A stretch of DNA of 64,000 nt from positions 18,797,127 through 18,861,126 of the forward strand of contig NC_088297.1 of assembly GCF_032854445.1 (NCBI RefSeq), read 5' to 3'. Within the stretch, counting starts at the first letter, position 1. Each line of letters begins with the position of its first letter. This DNA is from Liolophura sinensis (lineage: Eukaryota; Mollusca; Polyplacophora; Chitonida; Chitonidae). Position numbers and translations under genes: made by a program. A model generated the notes under the pieces. The model did not search any database, was not told where the DNA came from, and was given only the letters and a program-made list of their open reading frames with translations. Of the stretch, positions 33,655-45,800 are shown in pieces.

Positions 33655-33880
33655 AAATAAAATCTGTTAATTTTAACAGAAAGTCTGTTGAGTGATACTA
33701 GAGTGTATTCTATTATTAAAATATAATGCTGTCTCATATTCAACATATTATCCTGTTAGTCTAATAGAATCTTTATGTTGAATTAACAGAATATGTGTGT
33801 TATATTTAAAGGTATAATACAGAATACATTCTAGCATCACTCAGACAACAGACTTTTTATTATAATTAACAGATTAATGT
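33655..33880 (+). mobile_element. MITE-2 copy, palindromic element with about 45-bp inverted ends
   Basis: ATCTGTTAATTTTAACAGAA to TAGAGTGTATTCT at the left is mirrored by AGAATACATTCTAGCATCAC to TAATTAACAGAT at the right. There is no coding capacity. A second copy lies at 57905-58258. Confidence 0.8.
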
Positions 33881-33942
33881 TTTGAGTGTATGTAAAAGTG
33901 TCAGGTGACCACTTCTGATGCAATCTCATGTCCAGTCTGGTC

Positions 33943-34070
33943 TATTTATTTATTTATTTATTTATTTGTGTTTTACTCTGCATAGAGACAGTTTTCTTAA
34001 CCATGGATACGTCTATGTTTATGGGTGGAGCAAACCGGAGAAAGTTCGATACAAACCAACTTTAGTACAT
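33943..34070 (-). repeat. S1 remnant, strongly diverged
   Basis: A TATTTATTTATTTGTGTTTTAC tail-like start and a GGTGGAGCAAACCGGAG body-like segment survive. Confidence 0.4.
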
Positions 34071-34074
34071 GCGC

Positions 34075-36750
34075 TAAGAGCCCTTTCTAGATTTATTGAT
34101 GGAGAGTAATTTAATTTGTGATATTCCGCAGATTTTGTAGAACATCCGTTGGGACGTTTTCTCCTTAAAATATACAATTAATATATAGATTCAAATTTTG
34201 ATCACTTTCGGTCATACGAAAAGTGCTAAACATTTATGCCCTGATTTCTTTCTGTAATTATTTAAGAGATTCACATTAGAGTAAAGCACAGTCCTTGTAA
34301 TGCATAGTCCATGGGTCGGCGGCGGCTTTAAGCCAGGTGATTTGTAAGGTTATCCATTAACGTGAGCGCCATCAAACTGGCCTAAGTAAACACATTCTGA
34401 GCATGGTTTTGAACTTAAGTCGTATAAATGGGTTAAACTATGAAAATAATCCATACATAGATAATATGTTTTAATTAAATCATCATTTTTCCAGAAAAAG
34501 TCATTAAGATGCATGCTATAAAGTGCAACAGTAATTAGAACGTATACCTGATTGTAACTTTAGATTTTATATATAGCAGACGTTTTGTATCGTTTCTTAA
34601 CTGACTGAGTGTGCGTCAGTGTAACTGGATATTCATGTATCGATTACTCCGACTGTTATCATATCACCGGTCTAAAGTATATTTTTTTATCGTATATCTT
34701 ATTTTTCAAAGTCATGTGCACATCACGTGGCTTCGTCTGAGTAGGAGTAGACGACGAATAATGTTTGAAAGCTTGGGTAATAAGAATAATGTGTACTTAG
34801 TCAAGTAACAGTGAACAAATCGGCGTAATTGCCTCGGGGAGTTACCGTGTTATGTTCTGCTAATCATTTAGGCCTATAGTTAACTTTCTGTTGTACCGGT
34901 AATGTCAGGAAAATACTACACGAGGTTCGGCTAACGGCATTTCTAGGGCACTTTGATTTTTAGGAACTAGAAGACCTCGACATGTCCCAAGGCGAGCGGT
35001 TTGGACTGCTACAGGTACTTTTGTCTGTTTTGTCTGTTTCATTTCAAATTATCAGATTAAGAAGTTCATAGTTGTCTCCCTTTGTACCACCCTTCAGTTC
35101 GTCGTTGTACGCTTTGGATGTGACAGTTATATATGTCGTATCCCAAAGTCCCATATGATCTGCAACACAAGATAGCCTCTCCCACACGACAGACTAATGA
35201 GGTCAGGTTAATACAGCTATCCACTGAGCACCCTTTAATTATGAAAACATTTAACAGTACCACATTTCTTACTTTCGATGTAAGAAATGGGGTGGGGGGG
35301 CTGGGCGCATAAGCTTGAAAGCGTTCAAATGAAGGGTAAATTGTGTCATTTATGATATTTATTTATTAATTTATTTGTTTCATTGGTGTTTTACAACGTA
35401 CTCAAGAATGTTTCACTTATACGACGGCGGCCAGCATTACGGTGGGAGGAAAATGGGCATAGCCCGGGGAAAACTCATGACCATCCACAGGTTGCTGACA
35501 GACCTTCTCACATACGGCCGAAGAGGAAGCCAACACTCTGTATTCAGCACACAATAAATTAAACACAGCATTTTTTATGAATGACTGTAGCTGTAGTCTC
35601 TCGTTAGAGTAAACATTTCCAAAAAGCGATATAGCTATAGTAAATTAATGAAAGCCGTGAGATTATAATTATAAAAGCACTGCATATATTACATTAGCAA
35701 AATCTGCAATCTTGAGAGCTTTTATATATGTGACATTGATATTGATATTGAACTCCCCATGCACATATGTGTAACACATTGTATGAATAATAATAAATGG
35801 AATAACACTTGGGGTAATACATTGACCTAATATAAAATATATATCCCACTGGTCACATCAGCTTAATAAATATTTGTGTTTAATAAAACTGGTGACAAGT
35901 GAAGAATCAGGCGCTTCAATGAGCTGATGGCACCCTAAGCCACATAACAGCACCCAATCCTTTACCATAGCCCAAAACTACATGTATCTGACAGCTTTAC
36001 TTACCAGATGTCTCTTTGTTTCGCATCTGCGTGTTGGCCTGTCTATACCACACGTGGGAATCCCCAACGTACATGTCCTTGTAACAATGCAGACTGGCAT
36101 GGGGGATAGATATAGGCTGCATTTAACTGGTACATTCCCTTGTTGATACATATGTGTGTGTTGTCTGCGAGCAAACGTGAAATGTCAACCAATTATCCTT
36201 AATTATACCCATCATAATTACTGCTCGGGTATGACCTAATTCAATGCACAGAATGTATCGTCAGAAAAAAAATTGCATTATATGGGACCAAAATGCACAT
36301 CCGCTGTATAAGCTGCGATCTCCTTTGTGAAGGGATCTGTTTGCTGTTTTGCCGTGGTGGGAGAAAACCACCGACCTTTGGCATTTTACTGACGGACGCC
36401 CACGTCTGACATACGGATTGCACTTCTTTTAATTGGAAAAGACAAGCTGTCTTCAGTGAATGCAAGACTGTTTAAACTAACACAAGCGTCGTTGTCCGTT
36501 TTTTGTCATAAATGAACAGCATAAAAGCAAGGTGGTCTATAAATTCCCTGTCCAAACCCGGGATTGAACCCGCACTGGTTGACAAAATTAAATTTTTAAG
36601 GAAGATCTTAATTTTTCTTCCTCCAGTAATGACTTAAATATTCCGGGGGCTATGAAACCGTTCCTGGATTCAACCATCTTAACTCTCTGGAGCTCGTGCT
36701 CCGTTGGGATCTGTCCAGGATGTCACCTGAGCAACAAAACAGATTTGATT
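34075..36750. other. Spacer, no gene seen
   Basis: One S1 copy at 35350-35540 is the only recognised feature. Confidence 0.5.
35350..35540 (-). repeat. S1 SINE, lacks head
   Basis: Tail, CACTTATACGACGGCGGCCA 3' domain and body to CGAAGAGGAAGCCA. Confidence 0.8.
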
Positions 36751-36813
36751 AACATTGTTTACTTTTCATGTATATCAAAAAGTGCAAGGTAGTTCCCGTC
36801 TCTTTGTTATCCC

Positions 36814-37495
36814 GAAATTACATAGGGTTGACATTCCAGGAAACATGAAATTACATAGGGTTGACATTCCAGGAAACATGAAATTACATAGGGTTGACAT
36901 GCCAGGAATCATGAAATTACATAGGGTTGACAAGCCAGGTAACATGACATTACATAGGGTTGACATGCCAGGTTACATGAAATTACATAGGGCTGACATG
37001 CCAGGTAACATGTAATTACATAGGGCTGACATGCCAGGTAACATGAAATTGCATTGGGTTGACATGCCAGGTAACATGCAACTGCATAGGGTTGACGTAC
37101 CAGGTAACATGAAATTACATAGGGTTGACATGCCAGGTTACATGAAATTACATAGGGTTAACGTACCAGCTAACATGACATTACATAGGGTTGACATGCC
37201 AGGTTACATGAAATTACATAGGGCTGACATGCCAGGTAACATGTAATTACATAGGGCTGACATGCCAGGAACAAGAAATTGCATTGGATTGACATGCCAG
37301 GTAACATGCAACTGCATAGGGTTGACGTACCAGGTAACATGAAATTACATAGGGTTGACATGCCAGGTAACATGAAATTACATAGGGTTGACATGCCAGG
37401 TTACATGAAATAACATAGGGTTGACGTACCAGGTAACATGCAACTGCATAGGGTTGACATGCTAGGTAACATGAAATTACATAGGGTTGACGTGC
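36814..37495 (+). repeat. 33-bp minisatellite, about 20 copies
   Basis: The unit is close to CATAGGGTTGACATGCCAGG plus TAACATGAAATTA. Because 33 is divisible by three, frames stay open on both strands (for example HRVDMPGNMKL repeats). There is no start context, splice support or homology. Confidence 0.93.
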
Positions 37496-37687
37496 ATTTA
37501 GTAACAACATCACACTGGCGATAAAACGTTTAACACTATGGGTCAACAGGGTGATGGAATAACGAAACTTTAGTAACTGTAGCTATACGATGTACACTGA
37601 TGTCACATTAACTACAGAGTAAACACCATCTATGGTGGGCGGAGGGTTGGGGGGTAGGGGGGATGCGTCCGAGTGATTAGCGTACCA

Positions 37688-37835
<148 letters not shown>

Positions 37836-37892
37836 ATAGGTTTCAACTGCACAAACATCTGTGTACCAGACGTCATACGAAATGGACTGACA

Positions 37893-38770
37893 GAGGCATT
37901 ACTTATGGATAACAACTCCTGGATTTATTGTGACGTTTCGATGTAGGTTCTTACATCGTTATCAAACCATATGAACATACAGAGATACAAGACAACATAT
38001 ATACAGTAAGAGAGTGAGTGGTGTCAAAAACAGGCAACAATGTAACATAGATAATAGCTTCAGGGTTAATGGCTTCAGGGTTTAAGGCGGTCACTGTCTA
38101 ATCTGATTAGGTCATTGTAGGCGCTCGGTAGGTGGTACCCGCTGTCTCGGTTAAGCTGTGGATTGTGTCGTCGGATCATGATGGCTTCCAGGAGTTTCCT
38201 TCTTTTGTAGTCTGATTGGTTGTTCTGTAGGGTATGAACTGTGTTCCATTGGAGTTGGTGTTCTGGATGGGCTCCAGAAGATTTCATCTAATTTTTCTAC
38301 TGAGGCCTTGTGCTCTGCAATTCTGATATTGAGTGGTCTACCGGTTTCTCCAGTGTATTGCCGTTGACAATCAAAATTAATGCAGTACACAGATCCTTTG
38401 GGTTCTTCCCTATGGGTTGGCTGTTTCTTTCCATTGGCTTTGAGTAGGGTTTTACGGTTAGAGGCGGAGGTAAACGTTGTTTGTATGTTCAGTTTGTCAT
38501 GCAGGAGTCCTCTTACCTGGTAGCTTGGGGTGCCTATATACGGGATGGTTATATATATATTGGGGTGGTCGGGTCTCGTTGCTCTGGTCTTGTTAGCCGG
38601 ATTGAGGGTTTTACTGATCGTTCTCTCCACTAATTGTGGGGGTATCGGTTTTGGGTGGTGAAGGCTGTTTTGAGGTGATTTATTTCTTCTTGGAGGTTGA
38701 TGCTGGATATCTGTATGGCTCGTTTTGTTAAGGTAGATATTATTCCTCTCTTGATCTGGCTAACAAGACT
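37893..38770 (-). mobile_element. Penelope-like element, 3' part with GIY-YIG domain
   Basis: Read on the minus strand it encodes a conserved pre-endonuclease region (GTPSYQVRGLLHDKLN) and then VYCINFDCQRQYTGETGR with EHKASV, the GIY-YIG nuclease signature of Penelope-like retroelements. The frame shifts near 38640 and again near 38290, so it is dead. The reverse transcriptase part is absent. Its 3' 410 bp are inverted-repeated at 38771-39201. Confidence 0.85.
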
Positions 38771-39201
38771 CAGCAGAAAAATTAGATGGAAAATCAGCCC
38801 TCAGTGACCACATCAGAGCCCATCCAGAACACCAACTCCAATGGAACACAGTTCATACCCTACAGAACAACCAATCAGACTACAAAAGAAGGAAACTCCT
38901 GGAAGCCATCATGATCCGACGACACAATCCACAGCTTAACCGAGACAGCGGGTACCACCTACCGAGCGCCTACAATGACCTAATCAGATTAGACAGTGAC
39001 CGCCTTAAACCCTGAAGCCATTAACCCTGAAGCTATTATCTGTTACATTGTTGCCTGTTTTTGACACCACTCACTCTCTTACTGTATATACGTTGTCTTG
39101 TATCTCTGTATGTTCATATGGTTTGATAACGATGTAAGAACCTACATCGAAACGTCACCAACACAATAAATCCAGGAGTTGTTATCCATAAGTAATGCCT
39201 C
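38771..39201 (+). mobile_element. Penelope-like element, second 5'-truncated copy in inverse orientation
   Basis: It starts inside the GIY-YIG region with EKLDGKSALSDHIRAHPEHQ and stays open to a stop at 39013-39015. It then gives the same 3' UTR as the minus-strand copy, ending in AATAAATCCAGGAGTTGTTA. The two copies are joined 5' to 5'. Confidence 0.85.
39119..39160 (+). ncRNA. Hammerhead-ribozyme-like motif, probably degenerate
   Basis: A perfect 5-bp hairpin (GATGT/ACATC, 8-nt loop) is followed by GAAACGTC, and TGGT (39119-39122) can pair with ACCA (39157-39160) as stem I. The upstream core reads TTGATAAC where CTGANGA is expected, so activity is doubtful. The other copy has the motif at 37930-37970 on the minus strand. 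Hammerhead motifs are known in Penelope-like elements. Confidence 0.4.
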
Positions 39202-39385
39202 TTTCAATCTATACCATCCCAATTCCTAAATGCCTCTGATTCAACACAAACTTCCAAAGAAAGTTATATGTGAAGTATGAAAGATGGACGATTTTATGGT
39301 ATGGAGAAAAGCCGAGCACCTCTACATTCCTAGATTAGAAAATACGAGGCACGAAGCTTCCTCACTTAAAGGGATTCGCGTCACA

Positions 39386-39393
39386 TATAAAAA
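39386..39393 (+). promoter_or_regulatory. Candidate TATA box of NSS-B
   Basis: TATAAAAA lies about 225 bases before the chosen start codon, in a sharply less A/T-rich context. A possible donor (ATG then GTAAGA at 39478) and an acceptor at 39600 suggest a short non-coding first exon. Confidence 0.4.
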
Positions 39394-39613
39394 GCGATGG
39401 GAGGGAGTGGGGATACGAAGTGCGCAGAGAGCACGGGGGTTATGTTTTAGCTCTGATTCTTTATCTTTGGCGACATGGTAAGAATATGCTTGGCTGGACA
39501 ATTCAGATCTGCCAGTCGGTTTTAGGAAAATACGGCTTATTCCTGCCATGCAATTTCATTTAAATTTTTATGTAGATTTTCTACATTTAACAAATTCAGA
39601 CAGAGAGGAATCA

Positions 39614-39815
39614 ATGAAATTAACCGCTGTACAGTGTCAATTTCTATTGGATCAGAACACCAAGTTGCCTAGATCTGACTCCGCTAAGGATGAAAGTGGT
39701 CAAGACCATTTCAAGTCACGTGTCGGTCTCGTGCTATCGTGCCTCGGATGTGTCATCGGCACCGGAAACATTTGGAGGTTTCCTCGTATTGTTGCCCAGA
39801 ACAGCGAAGAAAAAG
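39614..39815 (+). CDS. NSS-B exon 1: N-terminus and TM1
   Basis: It encodes a 36-residue polar N-terminus and TM1 (VGLVLSCLGCVIGTGNIWRF). The donor is GTACGA at 39816, phase 1. Confidence 0.85.
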
Positions 39816-42800
39816 GTACGAACTTTCCCTACACTCGTGCACTGTCATAAAATAACTTCATCTGTTTATTTCAATGTTGTGTAAAGCTCCGCACAAAACT
39901 TTTTCACTTATACCATGACAGTCAGATTTTTCAGTTGGGGAAAACAGAGTGTCCGGGGAAAAAAGGTTGCCTTTAGTAAGTTACTGACAAGTAACGTTAC
40001 GTAAACGTATATAAAATATATTGCTGGGAGACAAGAGAGATTATCTGGGGACGTTAATATACATATTACCGTGTTATTTCAGGTGGACTGGTGTTTCTGA
40101 TGGTCTGGGTGCTATTTCTATTTCTCTGGTCCATCCCTATGCTTCTGATAGAGTACACAATGGGTAGATACACCAAGACCGCCATTGTGCAGTCCTTTCG
40201 CTTCTTCATAGGCAACAAAGCCACGTGGTGCGGAGCCTGGGTTTCGTTCGTTCCTTTCGCCATCAAGTAAGATGACGAATATCTTGCAGAATTTATTTCT
40301 TTATTTGATTTATATTTTAAGCCGTACTCAAAAATATTTCACTTATACGACAGTGGCCAGCATTATTGTGCGAGGAACCGGGCAGAGTGCGGGGGTAACC
40401 CACGACCATCCGCAGGTTGCTGGAAGACCAATGTCTTACAGAAACTGCATAAGCTCTTTCTTTTAAAAGTAAAAATAAATTATAAGTAATACAACATGGA
40501 TATTAGGCTTTGGTTTATATATTTATTTGATTGGTGTTTGAGTCGACCTATTTAACGTGCTACTTCACTCCTAAGAGAAGGTAGGCGGAAATAATAAAAT
40601 GATATTAAGGATACCCTAGGGAACAGAGCTAACACCAGGGTTCAATAAACTCGTATGAGTGAAGAGTTCAAAAAAACAAAATTTTCGGCAATTTCCGTAA
40701 AATTTTCCTGATATGACGTGATAATGTTCCTTATGTCGAGTAAGGCAGTTATGCTGGAATGAAGTCACGCGCGTTTGAAAGTGCGACGTCATTTGCTGCT
40801 ATACGTTTGATATGGGTGACGCCAAATGTTCTTGCATGACCTCACACCAGGCAAAATTGAATCGACAGAAAACTTTTGTTTCTGTACTATCCTCCGAAAC
40901 TAGTGACAGTGGTTTTAATACATTGCTATTTTTTAGTAATTTAAGAAACCAATTCAGACTATCTCAATCCTTAACATTTAACCCTCCATTTAAGACATTC
41001 TGGTCTTCATACTGTTGTAGCTCTTTATGGACTTATGACTTATTCGACCTCTGTCATATTTATGTCTTTATTGTTTTGTGGGTTTTTTCACAATTGCAGA
41101 CCGCACACACAAACAAGGCGAAGGATACCATACATCATAAAGATTTCCTCTCGCGATAATGCTGTCCGCCGTCACAAATCTTCGTAAAACACAAATGAAA
41201 TCAAATAAATAAACAAATGTTTAACAAATGTCCTTTCAGTTCTTACTACTCGGTGGTGCTAGGATGGTGTTTTTACTACACGTACTACTGCATTGGTTAC
41301 GAGCTCCCGACGACGAATCTAGACAGTCGTGTTATCTTCGACGACTTCGCCGTGGTAAGTTCTGCCTCCGTATAATCATTGTGAATTTGTCTTAAATATA
41401 TGATCTGCACACGTAAATTTAAGTAATTCTGTTATAAATATGACACTGCAAGGGAGTGTCTATTTTTTATTTACTTGATTCGTGTTTAACGCCACACTTA
41501 AGGAATTTTTGCTCCAAATTTTCACATGGTGATATGGTTTGCGAGTGATGGAGAGCGGAGTAGCCGCAGTAAATAATTACCATTGCCAGAAAAACCTGCC
41601 GATTCAAAACCCCATCCGCACCAGCAAGAGCTGGATTTGAACCTGCTACACCATTGGTTCTCCACACTGAAACCGCATATAGATACATCGGCGTAACGGC
41701 GCTGGAGTTCTTTAGCGAACACAAACATGGATGGCTAGCGACCGATGTCAACATCGTATTGGATCTTCTTTTAGTTCCTTGAATTGGGTGATAATGCAAA
41801 ATTTCCTCTTGTTATGGGAAGCCATGGCTATGAAATCGTAAGAAAAATAAACCTTTCTATATTTGTAACAAAAGATCTGCAAATGAATTATAAATTATTG
41901 AAACAAATTATATGTGTTTTTTTCAGAACAGCTATTGGCCGATTCTCACTCATAGCATCGCCATTTTGATAGCTGGTGTCTCCGTCATCCGCGGAGTGAA
42001 AACCATAGAAAAAGTCAATCTCTTCCTCGTACCCTTGTTCCTCCTTATCGTTCTCTTCACCTTTACGTGGTCTCTCACGAGGAAATACGCAGATCTTGGT
42101 ATCAGGTTTCTGTTTACACCAAGCTGGGGTAAGTGTCAAAGACTGAAATGAATTCCTTCGGGTTCAAATATATTTAATGGAAGTTGACTCATTCTTGCTT
42201 GTATATAGCGAAAACAACGTTTTGGTAGAAATACCATGAATCCATGAATCTTTGATTTGATTGAGTGAATTATATATTTTTAACTTTGGCAATTTTGTAT
42301 GGACATCTACTCCTAAACTCACCTCACATTTCCGCCAACTTTGGCGAATTGTAGTACTGAGTTGGCCTCTTTGGCATTGAGCAAAAGTTCCACTTAATAC
42401 TCATTTATACTGAGAGTCTTTGTCATCAGCAAATGTAAATTCCTTTGCTGACTTGAAAACGCTTCATATTTAGGGCTAACCTACTATGTACTTACCTATG
42501 AACATTTCGGAATTTGATTTTGTAGGAAATTTCTAAACCCAATTCCTGCAGTTCGCACTTTATGAAATACAACGACACTAAAGCAAATACATAATTTTAA
42601 TGTTACCGCTGACTGAATTTGTTTCCATGTGGGGTAAAATGTGGAGGTCTTCCAGCAACCTGCGGATGGTCGTGGGTTTTACCCGGGCTCTGTCTGGCTT
42701 CCTTCCACTATAATGCTGGCCGTCGTCGTATAAGTGAAATATTCTTGAGTGTGGCGTTAAACACCGATCAAATAAATAAATAAATAAATGTGGAGGTCAC

Positions 42801-45800
42801 ACAAAAAATAAGACTACTGCGTTGTTGTGGCCTTGTGCTTGCAAGAGGAGGACAACGTTTTCTATCCTGCAAAGTTTTGATAATACACTTTATCTTTCAG
42901 CACATTATGTATCAGAATGGGTGAAACAAAACATGTTCAAAACCGTGCACAAATCATCTAAAACTACCATTCGAAATTTTCAGACGCTTTCTCCGATCCT
43001 CGTGTATGGGTGGACGCGATCAGTCAGAACGCCTTTGACACGGGCGCTGGTATGGGCATGATGATCACTTATGCGTCGTACATGACCCGCAGTAACAGTG
43101 TGGTTAAGTATGGCACCCTGATCCCCGTGGGTAATAACATTGTCAGGTGGGTGACAATAACATTTCCTAAACAAACCATGCCCTTAAGCCGACTTTTCAT
43201 CTACATGTAATCCATTAATTTCTTTTTTCGGTTACACTTTTTTCTAAAATGCTGCTGAATTGTTGTAAGACAATGTGAATTTCCTGAAGAGTGAGAAAAC
43301 ATTTTTTAAATACAAAATGCTGTGACAAATCGGGCATGGGGGCCATCTTGGAATGGAGTGAAAAGCGCTGATTACCGCCTGAACAAGAGTATAGTATTAG
43401 GTTCGCTAAGTTACGGCATCCAGACACAGCTAGAGTTTTATTTATTTATTTGATTGGTGTTTTACGCCGTACTCAAGAATATTTCACATATATGACGGCG
43501 GCCAGCTTTATGGTGAGAGGCAACCGGGCAGAGTCCGGGGGAAACCCACGACCATCCACAGGTTGCTGATAAACCGACACAGCTAAAGACACCAGTGTCC
43601 ATGTCTCTGTGCGAACAAACCATCCGGAGTTTTTGGAGTTTTCCTTCTGAAATTTTAGGACAAACATCCATATCCCTCACATGGAGTGAGGACGTCATCC
43701 TCAGTATTGTGATCATGTGGTTAAGTATGGCACCCTGATCCCCGTGGGTAGTAATATTGTCAGGTGGGTGACAACAACATCCTAAACAAACCAAACCATA
43801 TTCCTCACATGGAGTGAGGGCGTCATCCTCAGTATTGTGACCATGTGGTTAAGTATGGCACCCTGATCCCCGTGGGTAGTAATATTGTCAGGTGGGTGAC
43901 AATAACATTTCCTAAACAAACCAAACCATATTCCTCACATGGAGTGAGGACGTCATCCTCAGTATTGTGATCATGTGGTTAAGTATGGCACCCTGATCCC
44001 CGTGGGTAGTAATATTGTCAGGTGGGTGACAATAACATTTCCTAAACAAACCAAACCATATTCTTCACATGGAGTGAGGACGTCATCCTCAGTATTGTGA
44101 TCATTTGGTTAAGTATGGCACCCTGATCCCCGTGGGTAATAATATTGTCAGGTTGGTGACAACAACATCCTTAACAAACCAAACCATATCCCTCACATGG
44201 AGTGAGGACGTCATCCTCAGTATTGTGATCATGTGGTTAAGTATGGCACCCTGATCCCCGTGGGTAATAATATTGTCAGGTTGGTGACAACAACATCCTA
44301 AACAAACCAAACCATATCCCTCACATGGAGTGAGGACGTCATCCTCAGTATTGTGATCATGTGGTTAAGTATGGCACCCTGATCCCCGTGGGTAATAATA
44401 TTGTCAGGTGGGGGACAACAACATCCTAAACAAACCAAACCATATTCCTCACATGCAGTGAGGACGTCATCCTCAGTATTGTGATCATGTGGTTAAGTAT
44501 GGCACCCTGATCCCCGTGGGTAATAATATTGTCAGGTTGGTGACAACAACATCCTAAACAAACCAAACCATATTCCTCACATGCAGTGAAGACGTCATCC
44601 TCAGTATTGTGATCATGTGGTTAAGTATGGCACCCTGATCCCCGTGGGTAATAATATTGTCAGGTGGGGGACAACAACATCCTAAACAAACCAAACCATA
44701 ATCCTCACATGCAGTGAAGACGTCATCCTCAGTATTGTGATCATGTGGTTAAGTATGGCACCCTGATCCCCGTGGGTAATAATATTGTCAGGTTGGTGAC
44801 AACAACATCCTTAACAAACCAAACCATATTCCTCACATGCAGTGAAGACGTCATCTTCAGTATTGTGATCATGTGGTTAAGTATGGCACCCTGATCCCCG
44901 TGGGAAATAACATCGTCAGGTGGGTGACTACAACATCCTTAACAAACCAAACCATATTCCTCACATGCAGTGAAGACGTCATCCTCAGTATTGTGATCAT
45001 GTGGTTAAGTATGGCACCCTGATCCCCGTGGGAAATAACATTGTCAGGTGGGTGACTACAACATCCTTAACAAACCAAACCATATTCCTCACATGGAGTG
45101 AGGACGTCATCCTCAGTATTGTGATCATGTGGCTAGGTATGGCACCCTGATTCCCGTGGGTAATAATATTGTCAGGTGGGTGAGAACAACATCCTAAACA
45201 AACCAAACCATATTCCTCACATGCAGCCAGGACGTCATCCTCAGTATTGTGATCATCTGGTTAAGTATGACACCCTGATCCCCGTGGGTAGTAATATTGT
45301 CAGGTGGGTGAGAACAACATCCTAAACAAACCAAACCATGTCCCTCACATGGAGTGAGGACGTCATCCTCAGTATTGTGATCATGTGGTTAAGTATGGCA
45401 CCCTGATCCCCGTGGGTAGTAATATTGTCAGGTGGGTGACAACAACATCCTAAACAAACCAAACCATATTCCTCACATGGAGTGATGGCGTCATCCTCAG
45501 TATTGTGATCATGTGGTTAAGTATGGCACCCTGATCCCCGTGGGTAGTAATATTGTCAGGTGGGTGACAACAACATCCTTAACAAACCAAACCATATTCC
45601 TCACATGAAGTGAGGACGTCATCCTCAGTATTGTGATCATGTGGTTAAGTATGGCACCCTGATCCCCGTGGGTAGTTATATTGTCAGGTGGGTGAGAACA
45701 ACATCCTAAACAAACCAAACCATGTCCCTCACACGGAGTGAGGACGTCATCTTCAGTATTGTGATCATGTGGTTAAGTATGGCACCCTGATCCCCGTGGG

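Noticed and set aside
36755-37546. Several frames of 60-110 codons with an 11-residue repeat on both strands
   Set aside because: They result from a 33-bp minisatellite.
39284-39481. 65-codon frame before NSS-B as an N-terminal exon
   Set aside because: It overlaps the TATA-like element and candidate 5' UTR and has no counterpart in NSS-A.
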